Shown: piece by piece, positions 17,644 to 28,010 of the stretch
Position numbering within the stretch: position 1 is the stretch's first letter
Layout: each line of letters begins with the position of its first letter
Position numbers and translations under genes: made by a program
The notes under the pieces: model-generated
Told to the model about the DNA's origin: nothing
The model's database searches: none
The model's input: only the letters and a program-made list of their open reading frames with translations
From: CAVQBP01 sp963782475
GTDB lineage: Bacteria; Bacteroidota; Ignavibacteria; Ignavibacteriales; Ignavibacteriaceae
Assembly: GCA_963782475.1 (NCBI GenBank)
Contig: CAWAJW010000016.1
Location: 186,001-250,000, forward strand
DNA: 64,000 bases
Direction of reading: 5' to 3'

Positions 17644-18868
17644 ATGAAAACTATTATAACCTCCATAATCCTTGCACTGCTTATTGCTCTTCCTGCATTC
17701 TCGCAGCAGTATCTTGAGAATGACTTAAAGGAGTATACAAACCCCAATGAACTGGTTACGCTTTCATCGGATCTTCCATTTAATAAAGCTATTGAATTAT
17801 TGAGTAAAGTAAGTGAAAGTACAACCGGGAAAAAGATTATCTCAACAGTTGATTCCAATACGCCCATAGGTGTTGATATCCAAAATATGCGTTACGATAA
17901 GGCTTTAGTTATTATTGTACAGATGGCAGGATTAGTATATGAAGATAAAGATAATGTTATTGTAATAAAGAAGAAGGGTGAAGAAACAGAGAAACGTTCT
18001 CCGGATACATATGCATCGGTTAATGTGCGTGAAGTAAAAATTTCTGCGGTATTTTTTGAATTGGATGACCAGGCAGCAAAAGATATAGGACTTAACTGGC
18101 AGGCTATGTTATCTGGAAAAGGATTCGGATTAAATGCATTTTCAGGTGATTCAATCGGTCAATCTATCTACACTTACAGGTCAGCAAAATGCCGCTTTAG
18201 GAGGATATGGTGATTTTTCGTCAGGAAGTTTTTTTGGGCACGCAACTGCAGTATTTAAGTTTTTCGAAAATCAAGGTATTGGTCAGATTATTGCGAGTCC
18301 TAATATTGCAGTAAGAGATGGACAAAAAGGAAGAATCCAGGTTGGACAGGATATTTCTGTTAAGCAGAGAGATTTTGCAGGTAATGTGGTTGAAAAATTC
18401 TTTTCTACCGGTTCAATAATAGATGTAACCCCTTATGTTTATAAAGAAGATGGTGTGGATTATATTTTATTAAATGTCGATGTAGAAAGAAGCTCATTTG
18501 TTCCCGATCCAACTACAACAATTATTAATAAAACACAGGCCAGCACACAACTCGTGATGTTAGACGGTGAAGAAACAGCAATAGGCGGATTGTTTGTTAA
18601 TGAAGATCAAAAAACGAGAACCGGTGTACCATTTTTGAAAGATCTTCCAGGGTGGTTCTTCGGGTTGAGGTATATCTTTGGAAATGACCATACTACAACT
18701 ACAAAAAAAGAACTCGTGATTTTATTGAAAGCCGATCTCATACCTACTTTAAAAGAGAGATTAGCCGGGGTTCGTCCCGAGAATCCATTAAAAGATGAAT
18801 TATTGAAACAGCGCGAGAGGATGAAAATTTATAAGTTTAATGAAGAATCAGAGCAGCAAATAAAATAA
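17644..18868 (+). CDS. pilQ: Outer-membrane secretin (PilQ/GspD family), split by a 1-base shift
   Basis: A signal peptide (residues 1-21, ending A-F-S-Q-Q) is followed by an N0-like domain (I-P-F-N-K-A-I-E-L-L-type) and the secretin channel: V-N-V-R-E-V-K-I-S-A-V-F-F-E, I-I-A-S-P-N-I-A-V-R-D-G, F-S-T-G-S-I-I-D-V-T-P, T-A-I-G-G-L-F and G-V-P-F-L-K-D-L-P-G. The frame shifts between ~18150 and 18175; joining gives S-I-N-L-S-T-L-T-G-Q-Q-N-A-A-L-G-G-Y-G. About 408 residues, short for PilQ (no AMIN, one N-domain). It forms the gate for pilus exit. It lies 11 bp after the PilO-like gene, with the RBS AGAGAG. Confidence 0.8.
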
Positions 18869-18871
18869 AAT

Positions 18872-19237
18872 ATGGAATCACTTTTAATTATTGATGATGA
18901 TATCAACCTCTGTACTGTTCTAAAAGAGGAACTTACAGAGGTTGGTTACGATGTTGAATATTTTAATAATGGATTTTATGCCTTTGACTATATTTCAAAT
19001 AACAAAGTTGACTTAATGCTTCTTGATTTAAAGATGCCGGAACATGACGGCTTTGATGTTCTTAAAGAACTTGAAAAGAGAAATCAAAGGTTGAAAGTTA
19101 TTGTATTAACCGGTTATGCCGATGTTAAAAGTGCAATAGATTCTGCAAAAATGGGTGCAAGTGACTTTATAAGTAAACCGTACGATTTTGATGAGCTTTT
19201 AATAACAATAAGAAAAGTTCTTCAGTCAGATGAATAA
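18872..19237 (+). CDS. Single-domain response regulator (CheY-like)
   Basis: 121 residues, one receiver domain: acidic pocket I-I-D-D-D (5-9), phosphoacceptor in M-L-L-D-L-K-M-P (D~51), T in V-L-T-G-Y-A near 80, and K in I-S-K-P-Y near 103. No output domain. It starts 3 bp after the secretin stop and ends 2 bp before the hybrid kinase, so pilus assembly and signalling share a transcript. It probably relays phosphate from the kinase, perhaps to control pilus activity. Confidence 0.88.
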   Translation: MESLLIIDDDINLCTVLKEELTEVGYDVEYFNNGFYAFDYISNNKVDLMLLDLKMPEHDGFDVLKELEKRNQRLKVIVLTGYADVKSAIDSAKMGASDFISKPYDFDELLITIRKVLQSDE

Positions 19238-19239
19238 TC

Positions 19240-22200
19240 ATGAAAATCAGCTACCGAATACTCTTCATAACATTTGCCGTAGTCGTATTGATTATCGGCA
19301 GTTCTGCATTTACATTTTACTCAATAATGTACAATGTACTCTCTTCCCAACAATCCAAATATCTTACTAATTCCTTAAATAATTTTTCTTATTTATACAG
19401 GGAAACACTTCAGAATTCTGAAGATGATTTTTTATTTCTAATTAATAATAATGAAAAGTTTGCAGGAAAATTTCAAAAATTACCCGAGCAATATCCCGGG
19501 AAAAATATCGATTTTATTTTTGAATCAAATGTTAATTCTAATATCCTGAATCCTATATATTATAAGGAAGATGTTAATATACCTAAAAGTGAATTTTCTT
19601 TAGAATCTTTTTTAGAAAAGAATCCCTCTGCTGTAATTAAATTATATAAATCCCACACCGGCGAGGAATATTATTATGGAAGAATAATAAATGAAAAACT
19701 ATTGAATGAATTTGCCCAGAAAACCGGTGCGGAAATATCTGTTATATGGAAAGATACCCCATTAGAAATTTCAAATAGTTCTCAAAACCAAAAATATATT
19801 TATGCATTATCTCAGGCTAGTAAAAATCTTTCTTCAGCAAATAGTTCTAAAATTTATTCTCAGAGCACGGAATCTACAGATATATTAGCGTCTTTATATG
19901 AATCAATGCCGGATATCGAAAAAGAGAACAAATTTAAATTTTTAATTTTCACAACTTTAAATGAAGCTTCAGATCTAAAAAATAATTTAAAATATATACT
20001 TATATTGATAGGTATTTCAGGAGTTATACTTTCATTAATATTGACTTATGTTTTAACAGATAACATCCGGAAACGTTTAAACCAGCTTAGCAAAGCAACT
20101 GAGTTTACAAAAGAAGGAAAATTTACTAATAAAATTGATATTAAAAGCAAAGATGAAATAGGGAATGCTTGCAAATGCTTTCAATAATATGATGGATGTC
20201 TTAAGTAAAAATCAAAAAGCACGTAATGAGTATTCAGATTTTATAGCTTTAATAAATAAGAATCCTACATTAAATGAAATTTCTGAAGCAGCCTTAAGAA
20301 AAATTATTCAAACATGTAATTTTACTGTTGGAGCAATTTATTCGGTTGATGATAAAAACATTTCTTTAATTTGTTCTTATGGACTAGATAAAGATTATAC
20401 ATTGGCAGATAAATCATCTTTTTTTGATCCTGTAATAAAAAATAAAGAGATTATTGAATTTAATTTTACTGAGCAGATGCCGGTTATTAAAACAGGTATT
20501 TTTTTATTACAGATTAAAGATTTATTAATAATCCCGATTGTTTATAATAGCAACGTCATTGCTGTACTTGAATTAGGGGCCATTGATAAACCTTCGGATG
20601 AAGCCAGACAATATTTAACAGATATACAGGAACAACTTGCAATCGGTTTAACAAATGCTAAAGCGCTTGTGCAGCTTGAAAACCTGGTAAATGAATTAAA
20701 AGATTTGAATGACGATTATCAAAAGCAGAATGAGCAAGTAACCAAGCAGAACGAAACATTACTTCAGCTTCATAATGAATTAAAAGAAAAAGCTGAGGAA
20801 TTAACCATCCAAAAACAAAAGGCTGAAGAATCAACATTACTAAAATCTCAATTCCTTGCTAGTATATCTCATGAGTTAAGAACTCCGATGAATTCAATCC
20901 TGGGGCTTACAGAGTTAATCTTAGAAGAATCCTCACTTTCTCCGAAGAATACGGAAAGATTGCAGGTTGTTTTAAGCAGCAGTAGAAGATTATTAGGTTT
21001 AATCAATGATGTACTCGACTTATCTAAAATAGAAGCCGGAAAAATGGAAAAACATCTGGAAGAGGTTACACTGGATAGTTTCTTACTGGAAATTGAAACA
21101 ATCGTAAAACCATTGGTAGATAAAAAATCTTTAAAATTTAAAATACTAAAGCATTCGAATACGAATATAAATATAAATGTTGATCGGGGAAAAATAGCCC
21201 AAGTATTAATGAATCTTCTTGGTAATGCAGTTAAATTTACTGAGAAAGGTTCTATGGAATTACATGTCACTTTAATTGATAGTAATATTTTAAAGTTTGA
21301 TGTGATAGATTCAGGCATCGGTATTTCTGAAGAAAACCAGAAAATAATTTTTGAAGAATTCCGTCAAATTGATGGAACAAATACCAGGAAATATAACGGG
21401 ACAGGCTTAGGACTTTCAATATGCAAAAAAATTGCCGACTTATTAAAAGGAGAACTTACAGTTCAAAGCCAATTGGATAAGGGATCTATATTCAGTTTTA
21501 CAATTCCTATAAATGTCGAAGAGCCGGTTTTTCATTCAGTTAATTCCGAAATAAATCAGGAGGTTCTTCAAAGAAATAAAAAAAACCCAGTGCTTGTAAT
21601 TGATGATGATCCGGAAGTAAGATATACAATAGGACAGTATTTAATTTCTAAAGGTTATGAAGTAGTATATGCGGAAGATGGGGAAAAAGGGATTGCCGCT
21701 GCGATTAAATATCAGCCCTTTGCAATTACTTTAGATATTATGCTTCCTAAGAAAGACGGCTGGAGCACCTTGAAAGAATTGAAGGAGAATCCCCTTACTA
21801 AAGATATCCCGGTAATTTTAATTTCAATAATAAGTGATAAAAGTTTAGGCTTTGGACTCGGTGCTTTCGAATATTTTGTAAAACCGATATCAGCACAAAA
21901 TTTATTTTCTGCTTTTAACAAACTTGAAAACCTTGCGCAAAAGAAAGTAAAGAAAATAGTTATTGTTGACATTGATGAAAAAGAAATAGAAAGATATAAA
22001 TCCGAGTTTACCGAAGAGTCAGTTATGATATACCCCATACAAGATGGCAGGATCGCTTTTAACAGGATAATTGAAATTCAACCCGACCTGATTATTATTA
22101 GTTTATTAATGGAATCTACAGATGGAATTACTTTATCTCATCAACTGAAATCCAATCGTGAGACACGAAATATTCCAGTAATTTTGTGCACTGAAAAGGA

Positions 22201-22810
22201 ATTTTCTGATAGTGAAAGAAATGAGTTAAACACCATTGTGGAAAATATTACCATCAAAGAAAAGAATCACCCCTTAGACGTTCTAAAAATTGTAAGAGAT
22301 CGTCTAATATTACAGGAAGAATTTTCTTCTCAGCATGGACATGAAGATGAAGGGATTGGCAGAGAAGTTGTTAATGATTTGATAGATGAAGAAAATCATA
22401 AATATAACGGAGAAGTTTTAATTGTTGATGACGAGCCTGAAGTGTTATTCACTTTGCGTGAGTTGATTCAATCATTTAATTGTAAAACTATCCTTGCAAA
22501 AAATGGTATTGAATGTTTAAAAGTGCTTGAAGACAAGACTCCGGATTTAATTTTATTGGATATTATGATGCCTGAAATGGATGGTTTTCAAACAATAAAA
22601 AGGATTAAAGAAAATCCTAAATTAAAAAATATTCCTGTTTTTGCAGTATCTGCAAAAGCAATGAGTGATGATAAAAAAATTATTTTAAAACATGGGTTTG
22701 AAGATTTTATACCGAAACCTGTAAATTCAATTATAATCAGTTACAAGCTCAAAAAAATATTTAACAATATTAGAATACCAGAAAATGAAAAAAATATTAG
22801 TTATAGATGA
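19240..22810 (+). CDS. Hybrid sensor histidine kinase (HAMP-GAF-HisKA-HATPase-REC x3), split by a 1-base shift
   Basis: A membrane helix (about 8-30), a periplasmic sensor of ~220 residues and a second helix (I-L-I-L-I-G-I-S-G-V-I-L) lead to HAMP. The frame breaks at GGG 20161-20163; removing one G restores D-E-I-G-M-L-A-N-A-F-N-N-M-M. Then come GAF, a coiled coil, HisKA S-I-S-H-E-L-R-T-P-M-N, N-box G-N-A-V-K-F-T, G2 box G-T-G-L-G-L-S-I, receiver 1 (V-I-D-D-D-P ... T-L-D-I-M-L-P), receiver 2 without a normal acidic pocket (V-D-I-D-E-K-E), and receiver 3 (V-D-D-E-P ... L-D-I-M-M-P). About 1,190 residues. It overlaps the next gene by 26 bp. Likely inputs are envelope or surface signals. Confidence 0.87.
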
Positions 22811-23450
22811 TCTGCCGGAAAATGTTTTTATGCTTCAAGATCGGTTGGAGAATGAAGGTTATGAAGTAATTACAGCATATGAAGGGAAATCAGGGATAAA
22901 TAAAGCAATAAATGAACATCCCGATTTAATTCTTCTCGATATAATGATGCCTGAAGTAACAGGTATCGATGTATGCAAGACTCTCGTTTCGAATAATGCT
23001 ACTGCTGATATCCCAATTATACTTGTAACAGCAAAATCCGATGCAGAAGATACCAGGGAAGGACTTGAAGCCGGGGCCTTTGATTATGTTAAAAAACCTT
23101 TCAATCAAATAGAACTTTTGGCCCGTATAAATTCAGCATTAAAGCTGGCTGAAGCTCACAAACTGGTATTAGAAGTAGAAAAGAAAAATACCTTTACTGC
23201 TACAGTTGTAACTACTAACCACAAGATAAAGCAGCCGTTGACACTTATTACTTTAACTGCAGCTGCTGTGAAACGAGAACTGAATAAAGAAACTATATCA
23301 AAAGAAGCGATATTAAAAAAATTGGAATATATTGAAGTCGCCGTTAACGAGATAAATGATGTGTTGAATAAGATGCATGCCATTAAACAGCCGGTTTTTT
23401 CGGAATATGTAAAAAATATTAAAATGATTGATGTTGATAAGAAAGGATAA
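22785..23450 (+). CDS. Receiver protein with a histidine-containing dimerisation helix but no ATPase domain
   Basis: 221 residues. The receiver (1-122) shows V-I-D-D-L-P, L-L-D-I-M-M-P (D~52), T-A-K-S and K-K-P-F. The remainder (about 130-205) is helical, with an H-box-like N-H-K-I-K-Q-P-L-T-L-I similar to HisKA domains, but the chain ends before any N, G1 or G2 box. It may be a phosphotransfer/adaptor protein dimerising with, or accepting phosphate from, the hybrid kinase whose gene it overlaps by 26 bp. Confidence 0.75.
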   Translation: MKKILVIDDLPENVFMLQDRLENEGYEVITAYEGKSGINKAINEHPDLILLDIMMPEVTGIDVCKTLVSNNATADIPIILVTAKSDAEDTREGLEAGAFDYVKKPFNQIELLARINSALKLAEAHKLVLEVEKKNTFTATVVTTNHKIKQPLTLITLTAAAVKRELNKETISKEAILKKLEYIEVAVNEINDVLNKMHAIKQPVFSEYVKNIKMIDVDKKG

Positions 23451-23469
23451 TAAGGCACTAATCTTAGGG

Positions 23470-25440
23470 TTAAATTAACTGTTGAATTGTTGCGAGCATG
23501 GTATCAAATTCGTACGGTTTAGATAATAGACTATTAATTCCCATCTTTTTAGGATTAAAATCTTTTTCAAGAGATAAGCTGCCGGTAGAAAGTATTACAG
23601 GCATATCAAATTTCAATTTTCTTATTTGATTAACACAATCGAGTCCATTCATTTCCGGCATACTATAGTCCATAATTACAAGATCCACTTTTATTTCTTC
23701 AGTTAAGACTTTTAAAGCTTCAACACCTGAGCTAACTTTAATAACACTATATCCATTTGATTCCAAGAGCTCCGCTAATAAGTCTCTAAGCATCATTTCG
23801 TCATCAGCCAGAAGAATAATTTTCTCTGTTGCTGAAGGTTTCTCAACGTGCGAAGGTTCAAAAGCCGGGATAAAAACATCAAATGCAGTTCCTTCATTAA
23901 TACCGCTTGAAACTTCAATGTGGCCCTTATGCGCCTTTATAATACCGTAAGTTACATAAAGTCCTAATCCTGAACCGGTTTCTTTCACTTTTGTAGAAAA
24001 ATAAGGATCAAAAATTTTTTGAAGATTCTCTTCATCAATCCCGCTTCCCGTATCTTTAACGGTAAAATTAACATAGTTTCCTTTATCCAGTAAAGGATAA
24101 TTTATCATATTCTTTTCATCAATTGTTAGGTTTTTTGCAGAAAGAAATATTGTTCCTTTCCCTTCAATTGCTTCCTTTGCATTGACATTTAAATTTAAAA
24201 GTACCTGGTAAATTTCAGTGCCGTTTCCCAAAATATCATAAAGATTCTCTTCTATATTAGTTTCCAAATTAATTATTTTTGGGAAGGTTTGAGAAATAAC
24301 TTTAGATATTTCAGAAATCAATAAATTCGGTTTAATTAATTCCTTACGTCTAGGAGTTGGTTTACCATAAGATAATAATCCTTTTGTTAAATCTTTGGCT
24401 CTTATTGAGCAGTTTTCTATATTATCTAATAACCTGTAAATATTTTCGCTCTCAGGTACTCTTTTCTTCAATAAATTTAAACTGCCGAAAATACTTGATA
24501 ATAGATTGCTGAAATCATGAGCCATACCGCTGGTAAGCTTCCCTATTGTTTCCAGCTTTTGTGACTGCAGCAGCCTGTTTTCAAGAGCAGCATTTAGCTC
24601 TCTTGTCCTTATACTGCTAACCGCAAAAGATAAAAGTGCTGCAAATTGTTCTATATGATTGATCTCAAAAGAGCTAAAAGATTCTTTCCCGCCAAGTATA
24701 ATGGTTGCAATGAGATCATTGTTAAAAAAACAGGGTGAAATAATCAGAGCTTCACTTTGCAAAACCCGGGTTAAGTTAAAACCTATATTGTGGGTTTTAT
24801 TAAATGCTGTAAGTGAACGCTTGTTAATGCCAAGCCATTTTACTATAAAAGAATAATTGACGCTTATTTCTTTTTTTATATCTTCTTCATCTTTAAAAAA
24901 TTTACCCGGGTCATTGAATAAGAATTCATACTTTTGGTTTTCTTCATGGAAAACAATAATTCCAAACCGGCTGCCGCTAATTTTTATACAGCTATTTAAT
25001 ATTGATTGAGATAATAAATTCAGTGATTTTTCTGTAACTAAAAGAGAAAGAATATTTTGGAATTCTTTTTGAAACAAAAGATTCTTTTGAGGTGATTCAT
25101 CAATTGCAGAAGGAATTTCCTTATTCATTTTGTCAAGCGACAAAACAAAACCGTTTAATTTATCTTTGGAAAGTAAGGGGGTAATAATTAAGTAATTACT
25201 TAAGGAAGGGAGTGGAATTTCAATAGGTTTTTTATTTTTAAGCTTTTTTAAAAAAGGTGAATCTATATCTTTAAATATAGCTTCGATTCCTCGCCCCTTT
25301 AATCTTTTTTCACCAGCGTTCTTTTTAAATTTTTTGTTAAACCAGAGTATTTTCTTATTCTTATCTGCAATAGCTAATCCAGAACCATTTTGTTCCAGCA
25401 ATTCTGAAAGCGCATTTTCAGAAATGATTTCTTTGAGCAT
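23470..25440 (-). CDS. Hybrid histidine kinase (PAS-GAF-HisKA-HATPase-REC)
   Basis: 656 residues, no membrane helix, so cytoplasmic. A PAS-like region (15-105) and GAF domain (~130-280) precede a short coiled coil and the H-box G-M-A-H308-D-F-S-N-L-L. The N-box N-V-N-A-K-E-A, G1 D-T-G-S-G-I-D and G2 G-S-G-L-G-L-Y-V-T follow. The receiver at the C-terminus (about 535-656) has L-A-D-D-E, V-I-M-D-Y-S-M-P-E and S-K-P-Y. The HisKA style (M-A-H-D-F-x-N) is that of NtrB-like kinases. Eight bases separate it from the NtrC-type gene upstream, so the two probably form one two-component system. Confidence 0.88.
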   Translation of the reverse strand: MLKEIISENALSELLEQNGSGLAIADKNKKILWFNKKFKKNAGEKRLKGRGIEAIFKDIDSPFLKKLKNKKPIEIPLPSLSNYLIITPLLSKDKLNGFVLSLDKMNKEIPSAIDESPQKNLLFQKEFQNILSLLVTEKSLNLLSQSILNSCIKISGSRFGIIVFHEENQKYEFLFNDPGKFFKDEEDIKKEISVNYSFIVKWLGINKRSLTAFNKTHNIGFNLTRVLQSEALIISPCFFNNDLIATIILGGKESFSSFEINHIEQFAALLSFAVSSIRTRELNAALENRLLQSQKLETIGKLTSGMAHDFSNLLSSIFGSLNLLKKRVPESENIYRLLDNIENCSIRAKDLTKGLLSYGKPTPRRKELIKPNLLISEISKVISQTFPKIINLETNIEENLYDILGNGTEIYQVLLNLNVNAKEAIEGKGTIFLSAKNLTIDEKNMINYPLLDKGNYVNFTVKDTGSGIDEENLQKIFDPYFSTKVKETGSGLGLYVTYGIIKAHKGHIEVSSGINEGTAFDVFIPAFEPSHVEKPSATEKIILLADDEMMLRDLLAELLESNGYSVIKVSSGVEALKVLTEEIKVDLVIMDYSMPEMNGLDCVNQIRKLKFDMPVILSTGSLSLEKDFNPKKMGINSLLSKPYEFDTMLATIQQLI

Positions 25441-25448
25441 TTATAAAT

Positions 25449-26837
25449 TTAGTCCTGTTTAATCTCATATTTCTTAATCTTAGTGTATAAAGTTTTCGGG
25501 CTAATTCCTAACTGATATGCTGTTTGTGTCCTGTCCCATCTATTCAGCTTCAAAGCCCTTGCAATATGCTTCCTTTCCAATTCTTCCATACTTAAAACTG
25601 CTTCCTGCTGTCCATTATCATCACTGCTAACCTGTTGATAAGAATCCTTTACAGATTGAGTTACACTGCTTGGCAGGTTTAAATCTTCAGGCTCAATTAA
25701 ATCTCCCTCGGCAAAAATCAAAGCGCGTTCAATTATATGCTCCAGTTCTCTTACATTTCCGGGGAAGCTGTAATTCAATAAAATTTTTTCTGCTTTTAGA
25801 GAAAACTTTTTAGGTGATCTTATCGGCGATTTTGTTTCTAAAAAGTGATTCGCTAAAATAGATATATCAACAGCCCTGTCTCTTAATGGTGGAATAGTAA
25901 GGGTAATAACATTTAATCTGAATAATAAATCTCTCCTGAATTTTTTATTATCTGCTTCTTCAAGTAAATTTCTATTAGTTGCTCCAATTACCCTAACATT
26001 AGAAGTAAGATTTGTAATGCCGCCTATTCTTCTGTATTCACCATTTTCAAGGAAACGAAGAAGCTTAGGCTGTAAAGTAAGACTTAATTCCCCTATTTCA
26101 TCCAGGAATAATGTACCACCATGAGCAATTTCTACCAAGCCTTGTTTAGTAGATTTTGCATCTGTAAATGCGCCTTTTTCGTGTCCAAATAGTTCACTTT
26201 CTATCAATTGGTCGGGCAGGGAAGCACAATTTACGACTACAAAAGGTTTGTCTCTTCTTTCGGAATGTTTATGTATATATTCCGCAAATAATTCTTTCCC
26301 TGTCCCGGTTTCCCCCTCAATTAAAATATTTGAATCGGATATTGAAGATTTATTAGCTAGGTTTATTACCCTTTGAAGCTCTTCGCTTTCACCAATTATA
26401 TTATGAGGAAGTATTTTATTAACCTGGTTTGTAAGAATAGTAGTCTTTACAATCAAATCTTTATGTTCAAGAGCTCTGTTTATAGTTAAAAGCAGTTCAT
26501 CAAAGTTATAGGGTTTAGTAATATAATCATAAGCTCCTAATTTCATGCATTCAATGGCTTTTCTAACTTCAGTTTGAGCAGTTAAAACAATTACTTGAAT
26601 TGAAGAGTTATATTCCGAAGTAAACTTCAATACTTCTTCACCAGAAACTTCTTTCATGTTTAAATCTAAAAGAAGCAGATCATAATTTTTTCTTTTAATA
26701 TTTTCAATTGCTTCGCCCCCATCATAAACGGTATCTACTGCGAAGCCTTCTTCAAGCAACTGTTCTTTTAATAAATAACATAGCGTTTCATCATCGTCGC
26801 AAACTAAAATTTTAGAGTTTTTATTCATGCTATTCAT
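25449..26837 (-). CDS. Sigma-54-dependent response regulator (NtrC family)
   Basis: 462 residues. Receiver with D-D-D acidic pocket and D58 (L-L-L-L-D-L-N-M). AAA+ domain with Walker A G-E-T-G-T-G-K-E (175-182), the sigma-54 contact loop G-A-F-T-D-A (222-227), Walker B G-T-L-F-L-D-E-I-G-E and the R-finger region G-A-T-N-R. The C-terminal Fis-type HTH (R-T-Q-T-A-Y-Q-L-G-I-S-P-K-T-L-Y) binds enhancers. All activation motifs are intact. It is first in the minus-strand pair with the hybrid kinase; targets are unknown, though pilin genes are common targets of such regulators. Confidence 0.92.
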   Translation of the reverse strand: MNSMNKNSKILVCDDDETLCYLLKEQLLEEGFAVDTVYDGGEAIENIKRKNYDLLLLDLNMKEVSGEEVLKFTSEYNSSIQVIVLTAQTEVRKAIECMKLGAYDYITKPYNFDELLLTINRALEHKDLIVKTTILTNQVNKILPHNIIGESEELQRVINLANKSSISDSNILIEGETGTGKELFAEYIHKHSERRDKPFVVVNCASLPDQLIESELFGHEKGAFTDAKSTKQGLVEIAHGGTLFLDEIGELSLTLQPKLLRFLENGEYRRIGGITNLTSNVRVIGATNRNLLEEADNKKFRRDLLFRLNVITLTIPPLRDRAVDISILANHFLETKSPIRSPKKFSLKAEKILLNYSFPGNVRELEHIIERALIFAEGDLIEPEDLNLPSSVTQSVKDSYQQVSSDDNGQQEAVLSMEELERKHIARALKLNRWDRTQTAYQLGISPKTLYTKIKKYEIKQD

Positions 26838-26910
26838 GATTTATAAATGAGTTTATTTTTGTTTGGAATAAAAAGTCCAAATTTATATATTTGTAGTTCT
26901 GAATTTTTAG

Positions 26911-26982
26911 GGGCGCGTAGCTCAGTGGTAGAGCATCTGCCTTTTAAGCAGAGGGTCGGTGGTTCGAGACCACCCGCGCTCA
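26911..26982 (+). tRNA. tRNA-Lys (anticodon UUU)
   Basis: A 72-nt cloverleaf. Acceptor GGGCGCG pairs with CGCGCTC (one G-T), the D-arm is G-C-T-C-A-G-T-G-G-T-A-G-A-G-C, and the anticodon stem T-C-T-G-C / G-C-A-G-A closes loop CTTTTAA with TTT at 26943-26945. The T-arm is G-G-T-G-G-T-T-C-G-A-G-A-C-C-A-C-C, discriminator A. CCA is not encoded. Confidence 0.96.
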
Positions 26983-27536
26983 CAATCATTAAATAATCCA
27001 TTTGCTAATTATTATACCTAAAAATCTTTCTAATTCAATATTAACATTTAAAATAAATAACAGCAAGTTCTGCTCCCCAAAATGAAGTACAATTTACCAT
27101 AAATTTCTTTATTAAAAAACTGATTTTTATCTATCGAATAATCGGTTTTTCAAATACATTACAAATATAAAAAAAATTTAAGAAATTTATCCTATTTAAC
27201 TATAGTTTCAAATGTATGCTGATCTATCTTACCTTCTTTTTAAGCCGAAACAGCAGTAAACCATCTGACACTACTGCCCATGTACCTTGCCTTAAAGCGT
27301 CCTATTATCTTTATCCGGATTATCTTTCACCCATAATTCCAAATTTTTTGAAAAATTAAAAAACTGCTTTTAACAGGAAAGAAATTAGTGGGTTGTTAAT
27401 ATTAAGATTAATTATGATCTTATTTCTAATAAAACCATAAATACGAGAGATTAAAAAATGATACAGCCAAATGTATTTTCTTATTAAGAAAAAATAATTA
27501 ATTTATCTTTTAATCAAAACTTCAATTGTCTTAATC
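26983..27536. other. Intergenic region after tRNA-Lys
   Basis: About 550 bases without a supportable gene. A hairpin AAAAACTGATT (27115-27125) / AATCGGTTTTT (27140-27150) with a T-rich arm could act as a terminator in either direction. Otherwise only AT-rich sequence is seen. Confidence 0.45.
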
Positions 27537-27881
27537 ATGGGTATCATTGTTTTTTGGACAATAATCAGGATTGCGGTTTTAATTCCTATAATCTGGATAC
27601 TTCAAAGTTATATTGATTTCCAGTTCTGGTGGATTTTAAATGTGCTTGCCATCTACGTAATTATAATACATCCTGCAATAATTCATTATAAATTATTTGA
27701 AGAGAAAAATAAAGATATAATTGAATCTACATTATGTTCAACATGTAAACACTTTGATAAAACTGCCGTAATTTGCATGAAATATGACAAGCATCCAACA
27801 ATGAATTTCCTTCCTTGTCAAGGACTTGATTGGGAACCCAATTCCATGGGCGTTCATAAAAAAGATATTTCCCCTAAATAG
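27537..27881 (+). CDS. Small membrane protein with Cys-rich cytoplasmic tail
   Basis: 114 residues. Two hydrophobic helices (about 3-22 and 28-48, rich in I/W) are followed by a soluble tail with C-S-T-C-K-H-F, V-I-C-M-K-Y-D-K-H-P and L-P-C-Q-G-L-D-W-E-P. The four cysteines in C-x2-C ... C ... C spacing suggest a metal or redox site. I do not recognise a named family; similar tails occur in small conserved proteins of this phylum (impression only). No operon partner. Confidence 0.6.
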   Translation: MGIIVFWTIIRIAVLIPIIWILQSYIDFQFWWILNVLAIYVIIIHPAIIHYKLFEEKNKDIIESTLCSTCKHFDKTAVICMKYDKHPTMNFLPCQGLDWEPNSMGVHKKDISPK

Positions 27882-28010
27882 AACTTCTTAAAAAAAATTC
27901 TTTCTTAAATTTTCACATCAATAAGCATAGGACTAATGTCCTTTTGTATATATTGATACAACTATTAAACTAATAAAATCATAAATTCATTTAGAGACTT
28001 CATATTTATA

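Noticed and set aside
26911..26982. tRNA-Lys as the integration site of a mobile element
   Set aside because: No integrase nearby and no repeat of the tRNA 3' end was seen downstream.
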